Counted from the first letter of the stretch, positions 44,521-58,000 are shown. The stretch: DNA of 64,000 nt from Sphaerolaimus hirsutus (GCA_964036195.1 OZ038459.1:25107206-25171205); one strand, 5' to 3'. Made by a program: numbers and translations. The notes: generated by a model not told the origin, from the letters alone.

Positions 44521-46001
44521 TACTGTGATGATTAGAAACGTTAAAGTAAGTGTGTGAACTAAATGAAAATACAATTAACAATTTGTAAATATGTGTAGTA
44601 TTGCGTCCAAATGAGTTCATTCACTTGATTGAAATTATATCCACGATCTATAGCACCGAAACAAATTATTCACACGACCATTTACATAAATTTTACAAAT
44701 CACACTGAATTATGCAAAAAAGTATCGTAAAAATGAGTGCGAAAATGGTCCAGAATCGTAGCACTTTGTCACATTTTGCGCCCATGTTACTGAGAGAAAC
44801 ATACGGCATTGTGGTTCTGATGCTGACTGGCTGACTCCGCCTTCTGTCTGCAATGTTCAATTTAATGATGATCTAACGGATATCTAGAAATTTTGAACCT
44901 TGTATTTTGTATAAATTTATGGGTGTAACTAATAATAGACTGGTACATGTACAAAAAGTACATTTTTGTCGGGGGTCATTGTGTAGGGAAATATCCCCCT
45001 TTTTACATATCGTACCGTGGTAAATTTCAGATCGATGGAGGGGGGGTCTGGAGTATTTTTGGTGGCGCCATTCGACATAAACACATCCATGCTCTTTTTG
45101 AGAATTGATTTCTCTGAGAAAACATTATAATATACTTTTTCAATACAAAAAAAATGTTCCAGAATATTTGTTGGTGACAACAATCAAAATCACTATAAAC
45201 GGCTCTATTTTGTAATCCAAAATCGCTCCAAAAATCCCCATTATTCCAATTTCACTCACCTACAACGCGAAAACTTTTTGGTTTAGGCATCCTAATTTGT
45301 ACACAGGTATCGGGCAGAACTGGACTTTTGCCAAAAATTATTACAGCCATTTTGTGAATGGCTGAAAATAGAATCTCCCTTGTAGAAAATAAAATTTCAG
45401 ATCGCGGTCTGTTGTCCAAATAGTCACTTTCATTGCGAAATTCTGAATTTTGTGTCTGTATATAGCATTTTGTTGACGTAAGAATCGGCTCAATTTTTGC
45501 CAGCGCGCAGGTGATGTAACTGAGTAATTTTATGCAACTTTATGCCTCCATTTTTATTTGAAACTTTAAAAAGTGACAAACGTGCAATATTCGCTGAGCA
45601 TCTGAGTTCTCGTGTGGCTGTCATTGTTGCTGCCGTGTTCGTACCTCCAAGTTATCTGTGACAGTGACAGCTTCAATGTTCTTGTCATTAAAAAATTTTA
45701 AGTCTGGGCCCAATTCCACACGTGGACAAGTGACGAGAAAAGTGTCAAGTGTTAAGTTGTAAATACATATAAGTCTTAAGTCTAATGAGGACTTAATAAC
45801 TAGGACTTAATAACTCGACTCTTAGCCAAAAATTGGTGCCGAAAAACCTGACTCAACTCGACCGAAAAATATGGCCGTGACTCGACTTTCACTGTCTCGA
45901 CCAAAAAATTGAGTGCTGACTCGGACTCTAGTTGAATAAAGCGAGTTTCTAGCGCTACAAGCGACACTTGGCGTAGTGGCAACGGCCTGCACTTGACCTA
46001 C
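44521..46001. other. Intergenic downstream of eIF3m
   Basis: Mostly unique sequence, with an R2-like fragment at 45709 (GGGCCCAATTCCACACGTGG) and GACTCGACT text. No gene seen. Confidence 0.6.
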
Positions 46002-46029
46002 CAAATGAACTTTACCAACTACACTTATA

Positions 46030-46273
46030 TACTCCAGTGACTTTACACCTTGCACGCGTGGTTCACGCTGGAAGCGTGCCAAAGAATCATTGTTCTGAAA
46101 TGGTTATAAAAAAAATTGAAAAATTCATTACTCTTGTAACGTTCAATGTAAACGTATTCACAACAATGAACTTTTTCAGCCTTTTACAAAATTATCATGC
46201 TTAATTATCATTGGCACACTTTCAACGTGAGACATAAATCGGTGCGAGTGCAGAGTATCAAATCTGTCGAGTA
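46030..46273. mobile_element. M2 element (TACTCC...GAGTA), TA target, empty site known
   Basis: 244 bp, flanked by TA at 46028 and 46274. The duplicated unit at 47042-47155 has a single TA at the same place and no insert. Confidence 0.88.
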
Positions 46274-46361
46274 TACCACTTTTCTTGTCACTTTCCCACT
46301 TGCTCGATTCTCACCTGTGCAACAGTATGGACATGTTCCCTGTTTCCCCCTGGTTTATTTG

Positions 46362-47041
46362 AAGGGTGTGCTTCTAAAAGTACCGATCTACAAAAAATCG
46401 ATTTTGAGATAATCGCGATGGAAAGTTTGGAGCATGCAATACCCATACATGGGTATTGGGTATGGGAATTTTGGGTAAAGGTATTTCGGCCATATTGTTG
46501 GGTATCCACATGCATGGGTATAATCATTGATTATACACATAACACTAGCTATATAAAATTTAGGGAATTGTATTTTTGTAGTACAGTAAATTTTAAAGGA
46601 ACAAATTGGTAATAGTGTGTAGATCGGTATTTTTTAACGCACAAAATCAGAAAGCTGTAGATCGGTACTTTTACCCATATTAAAAAAGCACAAAATGAGT
46701 TTTTGCGCAACCGGACACCGATCTGACATCGGTACTTTTAGAAGCACAAAAAATAATGTGCAGATCGGTACATTTAAAAGAACAATTTTGAAAAAAGTGT
46801 GTAGATCGGTACTTTTAAAGACGCAAAAGCTGAAAAAGCTTGTAGATCGGTACTTTTAAAATTTCAAAAACTGTATTTTGCGATTTTTTTGCTTTTTTCG
46901 ACCCCCCATATCTCAAAATTGAATTTCGCACCCCCCACATATTATATATATTTTTGAAGCGCATTTTTATGGGGACCCCAAAAATGGTCCTCACTCAAAT
47001 TTGAAAAATTTGTAGATCGGTACTTTTAGAAGCACACCCTT
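46362..47041. mobile_element. AAGGGTG element, copy 3, at the junction of a tandem duplication
   Basis: Same family in inverted interior order. Flanks TATTTG / CAAATG. It separates the two units of the duplication at 46002-47155. Confidence 0.85.
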
Positions 47042-47260
47042 CAAATGAACCCTACCAACTACACCCATACCACTTTTCTTGTCACTTTCCCACTTCCTCG
47101 ATTCTCACCTGTGCAACAGTATGGACATGTTCCCTGTTTCCTTCTGGCTTATTTGAGGCCCATGGCGTAAATTTTTGCCCGTGTGGGCATCCTTTGCCAG
47201 TCAAATCAGTGACTCCCTTGCTGAGTGATCGCTCACAATTGTCTGCGTGCGTTGTGACTA

Positions 47261-47623
47261 CCGTATTTCCTCGAAATACCCCCAGGGGGTGTATTTTTAC
47301 AGAGTGAGAATTTTTCGGGGGTATTTCGGGGACGGGGGGGGGGTTGTTATTTGGGCAGAAATTTTTGAACTCCCAGTACTAATAACGTACGCAGACGTAG
47401 AAAAATGCAACGAAAACCACCATGTATAAGAGTCTACAGCCTGTATTTAGATGTTATAAACCATGTTCTAATGTAACACAATCATTGTTTTTAACGTGCG
47501 TTATGCATTGCCCGGGTGAGAAACCGCAGCTTTTGTCATTGACGTTCTCTTTACACTCAATTGGGGGGGGGGGGGTATTAATTCACAGTGTCCATTTTGA
47601 GGGGGTACTTCGAGGAAATACGG
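47261..47623. repeat. M1 element
   Basis: CCGTATTTCCTCGAAATACC ... GAGGAAATACGG, with the core in reverse orientation. Confidence 0.82.
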
Positions 47624-47899
47624 TCTTTTCCACAAAAAAAATTGTCAAAAAATACTACCAATTTCGAATCTTACGGCTGACTGGCCGGACAATTCACAAT
47701 AAAATTCATTAAATCCTGTCTGAATAAAAACACACACAAAAAACTCCATTTCTCGCGACATTGCTCTCACTGTAAGTCCATTTAGAGAAAAAATTTTCCG
47801 AAATTTAAATTTAATCATCAAAATACGGTAGCATTTTTTGTATATTGATCCTTTATTGTCGAATGAACACAAAATTGACCAGTTAAATTCATTGTGCAC

Positions 47900-48040
47900 A
47901 GGTAATGCATGGGGTGCCAGGGGGTGAACGTTCGCTCGTGGTTGGTGCGGAATTCCTGGCTGCACCTGGCGCTGCACTCGTCCATCGAGTCGAAGTGCCT
48001 TCGAGTGAATTTTATGGCAATTGCTTCGTATTGGCCGTGT
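47900..48040. other. GC-rich coding-like patch, orientation undecided
   Basis: Base composition like the verified exons, with three or more open frames. A plus-strand frame after GTGCACAG and minus-strand frames are both possible. No family recognised. Confidence 0.25.
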
Positions 48041-48049
48041 ACAGCTAGT

Positions 48050-48494
48050 CAAGGACGTATCCAGGGGGGGGGGGGGCTGCAGCCCCCCCCTTCCCGGGGT
48101 GAAACCTAAAAAGTCACGGAAAATGTGACTTTTTCCATATAATTTTTGATGTTTCTTTAAAGTTTTGCGCGCAACCGCGCAATTTCGTCCCCATGCATTG
48201 TATTTTCAGCGGATTGGTCCCTTTAAAGCAATATCCTTAGAAATGAACACATTTTTACAACTTTTCGCTGTCTATGTATGCATTACTACATACATATACC
48301 TAAAGTGGTTCCCGGCGCTGGCGCCAACGCCAATAGCGCCATGGCGTGGCGCCTTGGTATGGCGCTAGCGCCAAAACGCTTTTTCGTACCTATATAGGGA
48401 AAAAATTTAGGGGTGGGGGCTGAGCCCCCCCCCCCTTTCGCCGACCCTCGTAAACAAGCAGCCCCCCCGCTCAAAAATCCTGGATACGTCCCTG
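48050..48494. mobile_element. CAGGGACGTATCC hAT-like element
   Basis: CAAGGACGTATCCAGG ... CCTGGATACGTCCCTG. Duplications CAGCTAGT / CAGGTAGT (7 of 8). Highly similar inside to 35735-36170. Confidence 0.9.
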
Positions 48495-49441
48495 CAGGTA
48501 GTTGACAGCCAGCCAATGTCAACTGGTTTGAAGGGCAATTCACATTGTAGTTGATCAGTCACAGAACCATGATTGAATGCATATTCTGCAACGTTGACAA
48601 ATGAACATTTCTGCACATATTGTCTAACGTGGTTCCGTAACCGGTCAACTGAAATCTGAGTTGACATAGAAACCAGTTGACAGTCGACACCGTCTGTCAA
48701 CTAGTACGTGTAGCGCTCAAACAAGCTGTACAAACGTGCAAACGTTAGGCCCCTCTGTTCCAGGGTTGCTATATTCACCATCGAAATACGTTGATACATT
48801 CACATTGTTGAAACTTTGGCCGGCGCAATAGTCCACGCAGGATGACCATAATGTCTCGTAAAATCCCCGCCTGTATGGCAAAATATGTTCTCTTTACACT
48901 CAATTTGGGGGAGGGGGGTATTTCGAGGGGGGGGGCTAATAATTTAATTTAATTTAATTAAAGGTAGAGCGGATCAACGTACAAGCAATTTTACTCATAG
49001 TGGCCTTTTTTGAGGGGTGGGGGATTTGGGGGAAATACGGTAGGCATAGTCCCAATTAAATATTTAATTAAAAAACTTACTGTCTTTTCGTCCGGTGGTG
49101 GATTGTGTTAGGATATGTTGCACCATTAGCTACAAGTAAAATTAGCAAAAAAGCGGTCATTGGAAATTATATCAGGGCAGTTTAATCTGTGGGTGTACCA
49201 TCAAACCCGGTTTCTGTGTAGATTGTACTTCTAGGTTTACTGTTTAATTATAAAATGCGGAACGGATCAAATACCTAGAGCATCCAAAGTTTTCTGTCCC
49301 ATGTGTTCAGATGTGTGTGCAAGAAAAGATGCGCTTTTGAATTTTAACAGTGCGGGACAAATGACATGATTCATCTAAATATTGCAAAAAAAATATTACA
49401 TATTCATACCTAGAGTTATGCATTTACTATGTTTTTATATA

Positions 49442-49819
49442 CCGTATATCCTTGAATAAGACCCCAGGGGCGTTATTATTTCGTCAGAGGTTTTGGAGGG
49501 GGGAGTTATTCAAGGGGGGGAGTTATTTTTTCCTCAGAACTTCCAGGAAAACTTTCACTTTATTCATTGTTTGTATGCATTCCGTCAACACATCTAATGC
49601 AGAAAATGACCAGTTCAACAAGAACAAAAACAACGTATCCATCCTAAAATTCGTGTTCATCGGCGTCTGAATCATTCAAATACACATTGTCGTTTGTCCC
49701 AGAGGGGGGACTTATTCAAGAGGGGGGAGTTATTCAAGGGGGGGCGTTATTTTTTCCTCACCTGGCCAACAGGGGGGTGTTATTCAAGGGGGGGGGGGGT
49801 CTTATTCAAGGATATACGG
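49442..49819. repeat. M1 element, CCGTATATCC subtype
   Basis: TA-flanked CCGTATATCCTTGAATAAG ... CTTATTCAAGGATATACGG. Its centre matches that of 58408-58820 in reverse. Confidence 0.85.
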
Positions 49820-49836
49820 TATGATAAAACCACAAT

Positions 49837-50121
49837 TAGCATTGAAAAAATCTCTGAGATTTTTATTAAAAATCTCAGAAGATATAAGATTTTCTGAGAT
49901 TTATATTTTTTCAGGATTTTCTAGAGAGATTTAATTATATTTTCTTTTTGCGAAATTTCCTGAGATTTTTTTGAAAATATCAGAAAATCTCTCAAATACT
50001 GATATTCATATTTACTATTTTTTCCAGGGTTTTTTGAGAGAGATTTAATAATTTTTTTGAGAGATTTTCTAAGATTATATTTAATTATATTTTCAAAAAA
50101 TTGACCATTTTTTCAATGCTA
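49837..50121. mobile_element. TAGCATTG hAT-like element, TSD ACCACAAT
   Basis: Termini TAGCATTGAAAAAATC / TTTTTTCAATGCTA. Perfect duplications ACCACAAT at 49829-49836 and 50122-50129. The interior is AAATCTCAGAGATTTT text. Confidence 0.9.
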
Positions 50122-50445
50122 ACCACAATAATACGCAATAATAAGCCCATTATGTTTTGGTGCTTGGCGCAGGGGTTTTTCGGAACAGCGCCATGGCGCT
50201 TTTAGCGCTTGGCTCCAATGTGCTGGTGCTTAAACCATCACTAGTGCCCACCGTCTAGTGATGGATACCTGGTGATGGTAAAATCGCTAGCAGGGTGTTG
50301 GCGGCTTTCAGAACCCAAACGCCAAGCGCCAGCGCCAGGCGTTTTTTCCTGGCACCACGCAAAAATAGCGCCAAGCGCCTTGGCTTTACTATGGAAGGGG
50401 CAGTTTTTACCTAGATTGAATATTTTGAATTGAACGTAGTCATCT

Positions 50446-50701
50446 GGGGTCAATCCCAAGCCCTGTAAAGTGTAAAGTAAAGTGTCAAATGTAAAGTCAA
50501 ATGCAAAGTAAAGTGTCAAATGTAAAGTCAAATGCAAAGTAAAGTGTCAATCAAAACAAAAAAGAAAATATTTTATTACTGAACTTTGCATGACAATTGA
50601 CACTTTACTTTACATTTGACTTTACATTCGACACTTTTCTATGCATTTGACTTTACATTTGACACTTTACTTTACACTTTACAGGGCTAGGGACTGCCAC
50701 C
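50446..50701. repeat. R1 copy, CAATCCCAAGCCCTG subtype
   Basis: The interior is AAAGTAAAGTGTCAAATG arrays and complement; it ends CAGGGCTAGGGACTGCCACC. Confidence 0.83.
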
Positions 50702-50756
50702 TGACCGTACACTTGACAATGAAATCTACCATATTCCATCTGAATAAAAACAAAAA

Positions 50757-51182
50757 AACCATGTAAACGAGGTCTTATGGAGAAGTTTTTGTGACGACTC
50801 GATAACACTAAAAGGTTCAATAAGTTGAGAAAAAAGTTCTATATTCATGAGAAAAACTGGTCAACTTTACATTCTGCCTAGGCGAATGCGCATGTCAAAT
50901 TGCAGAAATGTACTTGTAACTGAAGAGTCATAAACGTTTGAAAAATGTTGCCTTTGTCGCCGGTTGTCGCAAGTTACCCGACAGCCGGCGACAACAGCAA
51001 AATTTTTTCAGATGTTATAACTCTTGAGCTACAAGCACGATTCTGCAATTTGACGTACATATTCCCTAGGTAGAATGTATAGATGACCACTTTTTCTCAT
51101 GCATATGGAATGGAACCTTTTTAATCAACTTATTGAACTTTTTAGTTTTGTCAGTCGTCACGAAAAAACCGTGTACGCGGCC
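50757..51182. repeat. Fold-back element CCGCGTTTACACGG, copy 2
   Basis: Same architecture and sequence as 2251-2667, with a GCCGGTTGTCGC centre. Confidence 0.82.
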
Positions 51183-51399
51183 TAGTATTACACTGAATGA
51201 ACAGTGGGAATTGATGAAAAGTTACCTCACGATTTCACATCCTTTTATGTTGTGTATTTTTCCGCGCGCTTTTTCATCACGATCAGGTAACCTCACATTT
51301 CTCACACTCTGGATAGATTTGGCGCTTAATCTTCCCCATGACTTTATTCATCAAAATACGGTAACATTCTTCGCATAACGTCCAATCCGATGCTATATA

Positions 51400-52335
51400 C
51401 CGTATTTCCTCGAAATACCCCCCTCGAAACACCCCCCACCTCGAAATACCCCCCCCCTCAAAATGGGCACTATTAATTAATAATAACCCCCCCCTCGAAA
51501 TACCCCCCAAATTCTATGTAAATAGAACGTAGGTACATGATAAAACGTGCGGTTTGTGATCTAGCAATGCATTACACACGTTAAAAAGAATGACTGTGTT
51601 ACGTTAGAACATGGTTTCTACCATCTACATAGGTACTTATATTTATAAGGCTGGAGACTCTTATACATGGTGGTTGTTGTTGCATTTTTCTACGTCTGCG
51701 TACGTTACAAACAACAAATTAGCATAGTTGTCAATACGTATTTACGTTTACTCGACTTTTACGTAACTCGAGTACTGCGTAAATACGTTTACGTTTCCTC
51801 CCGAAAAAAATACCGGGACTCACTTACTCGCGTACTTTTTGAAAGTACGCGAGTACAGGAAACGTAATTCCCAAAAATTAATGGGGTGCAAAACGAGCAA
51901 AAACTATTCAAACGAATAGAAGTAGCTGTGAAAATCGCCGCGGCAATGATTAAAGTTGCGACGGGTAGGGAAAGCGATGACTTCCACGTTTGCTCTACTC
52001 ACCTTTATGTTTTTCTCAGTACAAAATTGAAAAAATACTAGCTGTTACGTTTTCCCTGAGTAAAAATATTGGTATTTATGTTTACTCACGAGTATATTAA
52101 AAATACTTTACGCTTTCTGTACTCAGGGTTGAGTAAAAAATTACTTTACGTTTACGTTTACTTTGAAAAAAGTTCAGTATTTTTAACAACTCTGCAAATT
52201 AGTACTGGGAGTTCAAAAAATTTCTGCCGAAATAATAAACCCCCCTCCTCGAATTACCCCCCTCGAAATACCCTGCCCCTCAAAATTATCACTCTGAAAC
52301 AATAAACCCCCGGGGGGTATTTCGAGGAATTACGG
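51400..52335. repeat. M1 element split by a nested CAGAGTTG-type element
   Basis: TA-flanked (51398, 52336). The host core is interrupted at 51723-52194; removing the insert restores the core. Confidence 0.87.
51723..52194. mobile_element. CAGAGTTG-type element nested in an M1 element, TSD CAAATTAG
   Basis: CATAGTTGTCAATACG ... TTTTTAACAACTCTG. Perfect duplications CAAATTAG at 51715-51722 and 52195-52202. Confidence 0.9.
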
Positions 52336-52406
52336 TAAATATACCTAGAAGTCTTGCAATGCACGCGACGGCACGCACTCGCGTCGTAACGTTGCAGTAA
52401 TTTACA

Positions 52407-52550
52407 ATGGCAGGAAGCTCGCTGCTGGGATTAACGGAGAAAATTGGCCAATACATCAGTCTTATGGGGTCGGTTCTACATAAAAAACAGGGGGTCTCCA
52501 AAATTTGCGGCGGGGGTGCGGACTCTGTGCAGAGACTCGTGACTGGATAA
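52407..52550 (+). CDS. Possible small ORF or first exon
   Basis: 47 codons, MAGSSLLGLTEKIGQYISLM ... RLVTG, then TAA, in a unique GC-richer stretch just after an M1 element. The amphipathic N-terminus looks protein-like. No family recognised, and a minus-strand frame overlaps. Confidence 0.2.
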   Translation: MAGSSLLGLTEKIGQYISLMGSVLHKKQGVSKICGGGADSVQRLVTG

Positions 52551-53393
52551 CACGCTGGGTGAGCCTGCCTCTTGCGTGTAATATTTGAAGTGAAGTGTAA
52601 GCTAGGGGGTTTTTGGGGGGTGGGTTGCGGAGGAAGGTTTGCCAAAATGTGCTTGTTTGACATTTGGACTTATGCAGCTGAATTGGAATACACCTAGCTC
52701 TCTCTAAGAGAATATTTTTTTGTTTGATTGATTGATATAAGTTGAATTGTGAATTTGAACGCAAATTTTAGCTCCAGTCGGGTAAACAAGACCTGATATT
52801 TACACAAAAAGGTTGTTTGCACTAATAGGTAGATACAAAAATACATAGCTGGCACTAAATTTGTGGGGACCCCCTCTCGGTGACCCCCGCACTTACATAC
52901 ACACGAATTCACCTATCCTATTTTACCTCATAATGGCGGAATAATGAAAGTAGAAGGTTAGGCCACATTCATTCCTATAGTTGAAATTGTTTAGAAGCAA
53001 GCAAATTTCCGTCCAATTTTTCCGCTCGCATGGTTGGCTTTTGTTTTTATGCATTTAGCATTTTTATGCTGAAAATTTTCAGTGAATGAAACTAAAATGA
53101 TTATCACGAATGATTTTGTAAATGTGCAAATGTTTGATGCAACGCTTTAATGCGACGATGTATTATATGCCTAACCGAAGTTTTCAAAAGTGATACCTAA
53201 ATCTGTTTTGAACGCACTTCAGTTTACTGGGATGTGGAATGAAAACTCAGTGAACAGCAGTTGACGGAGTTCAAAAATGAGTCATTCCGGTCAACTCAAC
53301 TATGTTTATCAAAAATTTATCGGTTTCACAAACATCGCGCTGAGAAAAAAATCAAAAGTCCATTTTCATTGAAACGACATGGCTAGGCCACAC

Positions 53394-53578
53394 TAGTGAT
53401 GTAAAAGCGCCATGGCGCTGGCGCCTGGCGCTAGCGCCGAAGCAAAAAGCGCCATGGCGCTCTTGGCGCTTGGTGCCATTTTCCCGTGGCGCTATTGGCG
53501 CTTGGCGCTGAGGGTTGAAAAAGCGCCATGGCGCTTTTGGCACTTGGCGCCAAAGTTCTGGCGCTTTTCACATCACTA
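53394..53578. mobile_element. hAT-like GGCGCC element, TSD GGCCACAC
   Basis: Termini TAGTGATG / CATCACTA. Perfect duplications GGCCACAC at 53386-53393 and 53579-53586. The interior is entirely GGCGCT/GGCGCC text. Confidence 0.9.
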
Positions 53579-53839
53579 GGCCACACAGCAAAGTGTGTAG
53601 TCGGCGGCGCATGCAAAATATGACGCAAATCGCATGCAACAGGCAACAAATGCCCCCTGATGAGAGGCCGCGCAAATCTGACAAATAAGCGCCTTTGCAG
53701 CGCCGCTTGTTTTGTGCTGATAACATAGAAATAGACCATGCAATTTAATTTCCTTATTGTGTGCGTCATTTCTTTTTTTTGGGGGGGGCGAAGTTTTTTT
53801 TGAGTGGTAATGATGCTTGAACGACATGAAGTTAAGGTA

Positions 53840-54272
53840 CCGTATTTCCTCGAAATACCCCCGGGGGGTTTATTTTTTCAGAGTGAGAATTTTGAGGGGG
53901 GGTTAAACGAGGGGGGGGGTATTTCGAGGGGGGGGTTATTATTTCGCCAGTAATTTTTTGAAATCCCAGTACTAAAATGTCGTCTGAAACGTACGCAGAC
54001 GTCGAAAAATGCAACAAAAATCGCCATTCATAAGACTCTAAAGACATTTATAAGTGTGTAGACGTACAAACACTGTTCTCACATAACAGAGTCATCGTTT
54101 TTAACGTGTGTTCTGCATCGCCGGGATGACAAACCGCAGCCTTTGTCATTTACGTTCTCTATACACTAAATTTGGGGGGGGGGGTATTTCGAGGGGGGGT
54201 TTATAAGTTCATAGTGTCCATTTTGAGGGGGGGGGGGTATTTCGAGGGGGGGGGTATTTCGAGGAAATACGG
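53840..54272. repeat. M1 element
   Basis: TA-flanked, complete, core reversed. Confidence 0.86.
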
Positions 54273-54381
54273 TAAATATATAATAAAATATACCGTAAAT
54301 GTATGCTTGAATAATAATGCTTTTAATCTCTTATAATTTTCAAGATCATTTTCATTTTTATGATTTTATCATTAATGTTGC

Positions 54382-55083
54382 CATTGCAGCTCGATGTAAA
54401 ATTCGAAATTAATTACAGGTGAGTGGATAAAGATATGACGTTGTAATTTCAGTCAAAGAAAGCGCATATGCAGATGTTTCTTGTGTCGAATGCTCATCAG
54501 TTTATTTTAATTGTACCAGAAGTTATGAATTTTGGCACATTTTTTTATTATTTTGCGCATTAAGCCGGAATTAGAGCTCAGCGTCTATTCGACGTGAAAT
54601 GACGACATAAAATGACGTTGTGAAATTAATTACACGAGTGTGGATCATGCTACGGGTCTACAATTTTCTAAGGATAATATATGAATCAATACCTTAATCG
54701 TGTCCAATACTGAGTGTTATCAGCCACAACTAGAGCGAATTGAAAAATTCAATTTGTATCATTTCACGTCATCATTTTACGTCAGGGAACTAACTTAACA
54801 TTTCACGTCAACGGTTGCTTGCAACCAACTCGTGTAATTAATTTCACGACGTCATTTTACGTCGTCATTTCACGTCGAATTGACGCTGAGCTCTAATTCC
54901 GGCTTTAAGTAGCGTAAAATTACAGCGTAAAATAATAAAAAAATTGTGCAAAAATTCATAACTTCTGGTACAATTAAAATAAACTGATGAGCTTTCGACA
55001 CAAGAAACATCTGCATATGCGCTTTCTTTGGCTGGAATTTTAACGTCGTATCTTTATCCATTCACCTGTAATCAATTTTACGC
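54382..55083. repeat. ~700-bp fold-back hairpin
   Basis: The left half (GATAAAGATATGACGTTG, GCGCATATGCAGATGTTTC, AGCCGGAATTAGAGCTCAGC) is mirrored by the right half, ending TTATCCATTCACCTGTAATC. Confidence 0.87.
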
Positions 55084-58000
55084 CCAGTCAATTTTACGCC
55101 CAATCTGTAATCGCAGCATAATCGCAGCATAAGGGTAATTTTTTGCCTAATGGTGTTTGGATGGGGTAATTATTCGAGCGGGTTAATTACGAAATGATTC
55201 ATTATTTAACTGAAAAATCGCATGCCGCATCTTGGGAATACATTTACTTTTAAGATATTATTTTTTACGATTACTCGGTGATTTAAATTCGGGGAATTTT
55301 TACTCAGCTCACACGATAGTAAATGATGAGACGAAATTAACGTAATTGTGTTGGACTAAATTCGCAATTAAGGTGATATTTGTTTATCTTAGGTGAGAGC
55401 GCAAAAACAAATAACGATGGCACGGTGGTAAAAACATATGAAGGTGTCAAAAAATCAATAAAAACATTTAATTATCTCATTTATGGTACTTCGCCTTCAC
55501 TATACAATTTTTGTTTGCACACGAGTTTATCACGTGACTTTATTCATCAAAATACGGTAAAATACCATGGGCAAAGAACTCCGATCAGTAAATATGGCCA
55601 CGCATAAAAATAGACATAACAGAAGTTGTTTTAGTGGTGGGGTTAATTAGCAAATTCAGTGCACCACATGCCACACTAGTTTACAGCCAGTAAACTCAAA
55701 AATTTGGTGAACTCATAAATCAACTTTGAATGGAATTTGAGTTTACTGGAATTAGATGTTAATTAACTACAGTTGACAGATAATAAAGTAAAAATAGTAA
55801 AAATAACTCATTACAGTAACCTCAAATTCACTCAAGGCTGATTCACGTAATGAAAGTTCTTTATGAAGGAAACGTAAACGTATTTAGGTATTCGTTATCT
55901 GAGTTTACGTAATTCTGAAGTAAAAGTGAATACATATTCACAACTTTGCGGTGCAGCTGTATTCACAATTGAATGCACTGCGCCAACTGCACACAGATGG
56001 ACATGGTTAAGCGTTTGCATGTTTATGCGCTGCTTGTTCTAAAACAACATGCTTCAAAAGTGCACAAATTTATGCTGGGAGGAACCAATGGTGAAAATAT
56101 AGGCACCTTACTTCCTGGTGTCGATTCAGCAAGTGAGACAAATTAGTATGTTGTAAGAAAAGTAATGTGGTACGGTAAGTCAAGTGACAAGTAAGCTTAC
56201 AAAGCTACAACAACGGATAAGTAGATTCATAAACAAAAATGTGCGTCATATATATAATTTCTCTGTCACTTGACTTTTTTTTACACTGCTCACATAAATT
56301 TTGTTCACTTTGGAATTGGCCCCTGGATTTTCCAATGCAACTTTATATTTTATACAACCACGCTTCAAAATGTGCCACCCAACTATTTATGATGAAAATA
56401 GACAACAAAAATGAGGGGCTGCATAGCTCTGATTGAAGGGTCCTTGCTGCACTGCTTAGGCTTGGACACTTGGTATACCATAAAAGTCGTGAGACAATGC
56501 TGTGCCTGGATACATGCATTTGTCAAATGTTATAAATAGAAAATGTAAAATTTCACACAAATTTGAAAAATATCATGCAAAATGTGACACAAATTTGTCA
56601 AATGTCATGTAAAATGTAAATCAAAATTGTCAAATTCTGTGTAAAAATTCACACATCTGTTAAATGCAAAAAATTAAATACCCACTAAAATAAATACATT
56701 TACCAGGTATTTTACATAGCACTTCACAGGGCACCCAGTACCCACTGCACAGGACTGTCCCCATGGCAAAGTTGTTAGAAATACTTAACTTTTTTTAAAG
56801 TATATGTAAATGTAAGTCCTTTTAAGTTACTCACCACAAAGTATAGAAAATGTAAAATACTTTTTTTACTAGTACTCATGCATAAATGTGAGTAAAATAC
56901 TTTTTCCCAGGGAACTGTAAAAGCGAGTACTTTTACCCTGGAAAACGTAACGGCTACTACTGTTTACATGTGAAAGTGAGTTCCGGATGTTAAGCCGGAA
57001 TTACAGCTCAGCGGCGTTTGACGTGAAATGATTACGTCGTAAAATTGATTACATCAAAATGGACAAAGGTATAGCATTGAAATTTCAGAATTAGATAGTT
57101 CTAGTAATTGGGTGTAATGTCCCAAAAAAATTTATCAAATAATCATTTTTTAAGTAGTTATTAATTTACCGTCAAAATTTTTTGATGATGTGAAATGTTT
57201 GACGTGAAATGTTGACGTAGAATGTGTAAATTTTGACGGTAAATTAATAACTACTTAAATAATGTTTATTTGATAAAATTTGTTTGGGACATCACACACA
57301 ATTACTAGAACTATCTAATTCTGAAATTTCAATGCTGTACCTTTGTCTATTTTGATGTAATCAATTTTACAACGTAATCATTTCACGTCAACTGCCGCTG
57401 TACTGTAATTCCGGCTTTAATGGCACATAGCAATATCAATTCCTCTTTGACATTGCAGCATGTGCCATTGAAAATTGTCCTGCGACCTACAGTATCATAA
57501 AATCGAGTTGACTCTGAAACCAGTTGACATCCAATGTGTGTGGCACCATGGACCCAATTATTGTCTTACACACATTTAATTTCATCACGCATCTTACATG
57601 CAGTCCAAAATCGAACCGTCCCACCAATTCCAGAACACACCGAATAAATATAATGCGCAGTGCATCGCGAGTGCAATTTGGCGCGTGCTTTTCATTGTGC
57701 GTGCGGCCACAAGTGTGCAAGCAGAAATAGAAATGGGAAGCAACTGATTTTCGGCTTATTTTAGATGGATGGATGGTGACATAAATTTTATTGATAATTG
57801 AGAGGACCGCATGCTTTACACGGCAAGTTACCGTAATTTTATGAATAAAGTCAGCTTGATTAATTCCGTGCTAATTTACCTATCCCACATTGTAGCCATT
57901 GCATCATAAGAATAAAAGTCAATTTTTGATACAATATTCAGACGGTTTATGGTAGATTTTCACGCAAAGTTTGCAATTGGCAGAATACCTATTAAGATTC

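Larger units (their letters stand above)
46002..47155. repeat. Imperfect tandem duplication of a ~114-bp unit
   Basis: The first unit spans 46002-46360, including the M2 insert; the second is 47042-47155. Both run from CAAATGAAC through CTGTGCAACAGTATGGACAT to GGTTTATTT / GGCTTATTT. An AAGGGTG element lies between. Confidence 0.85.
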
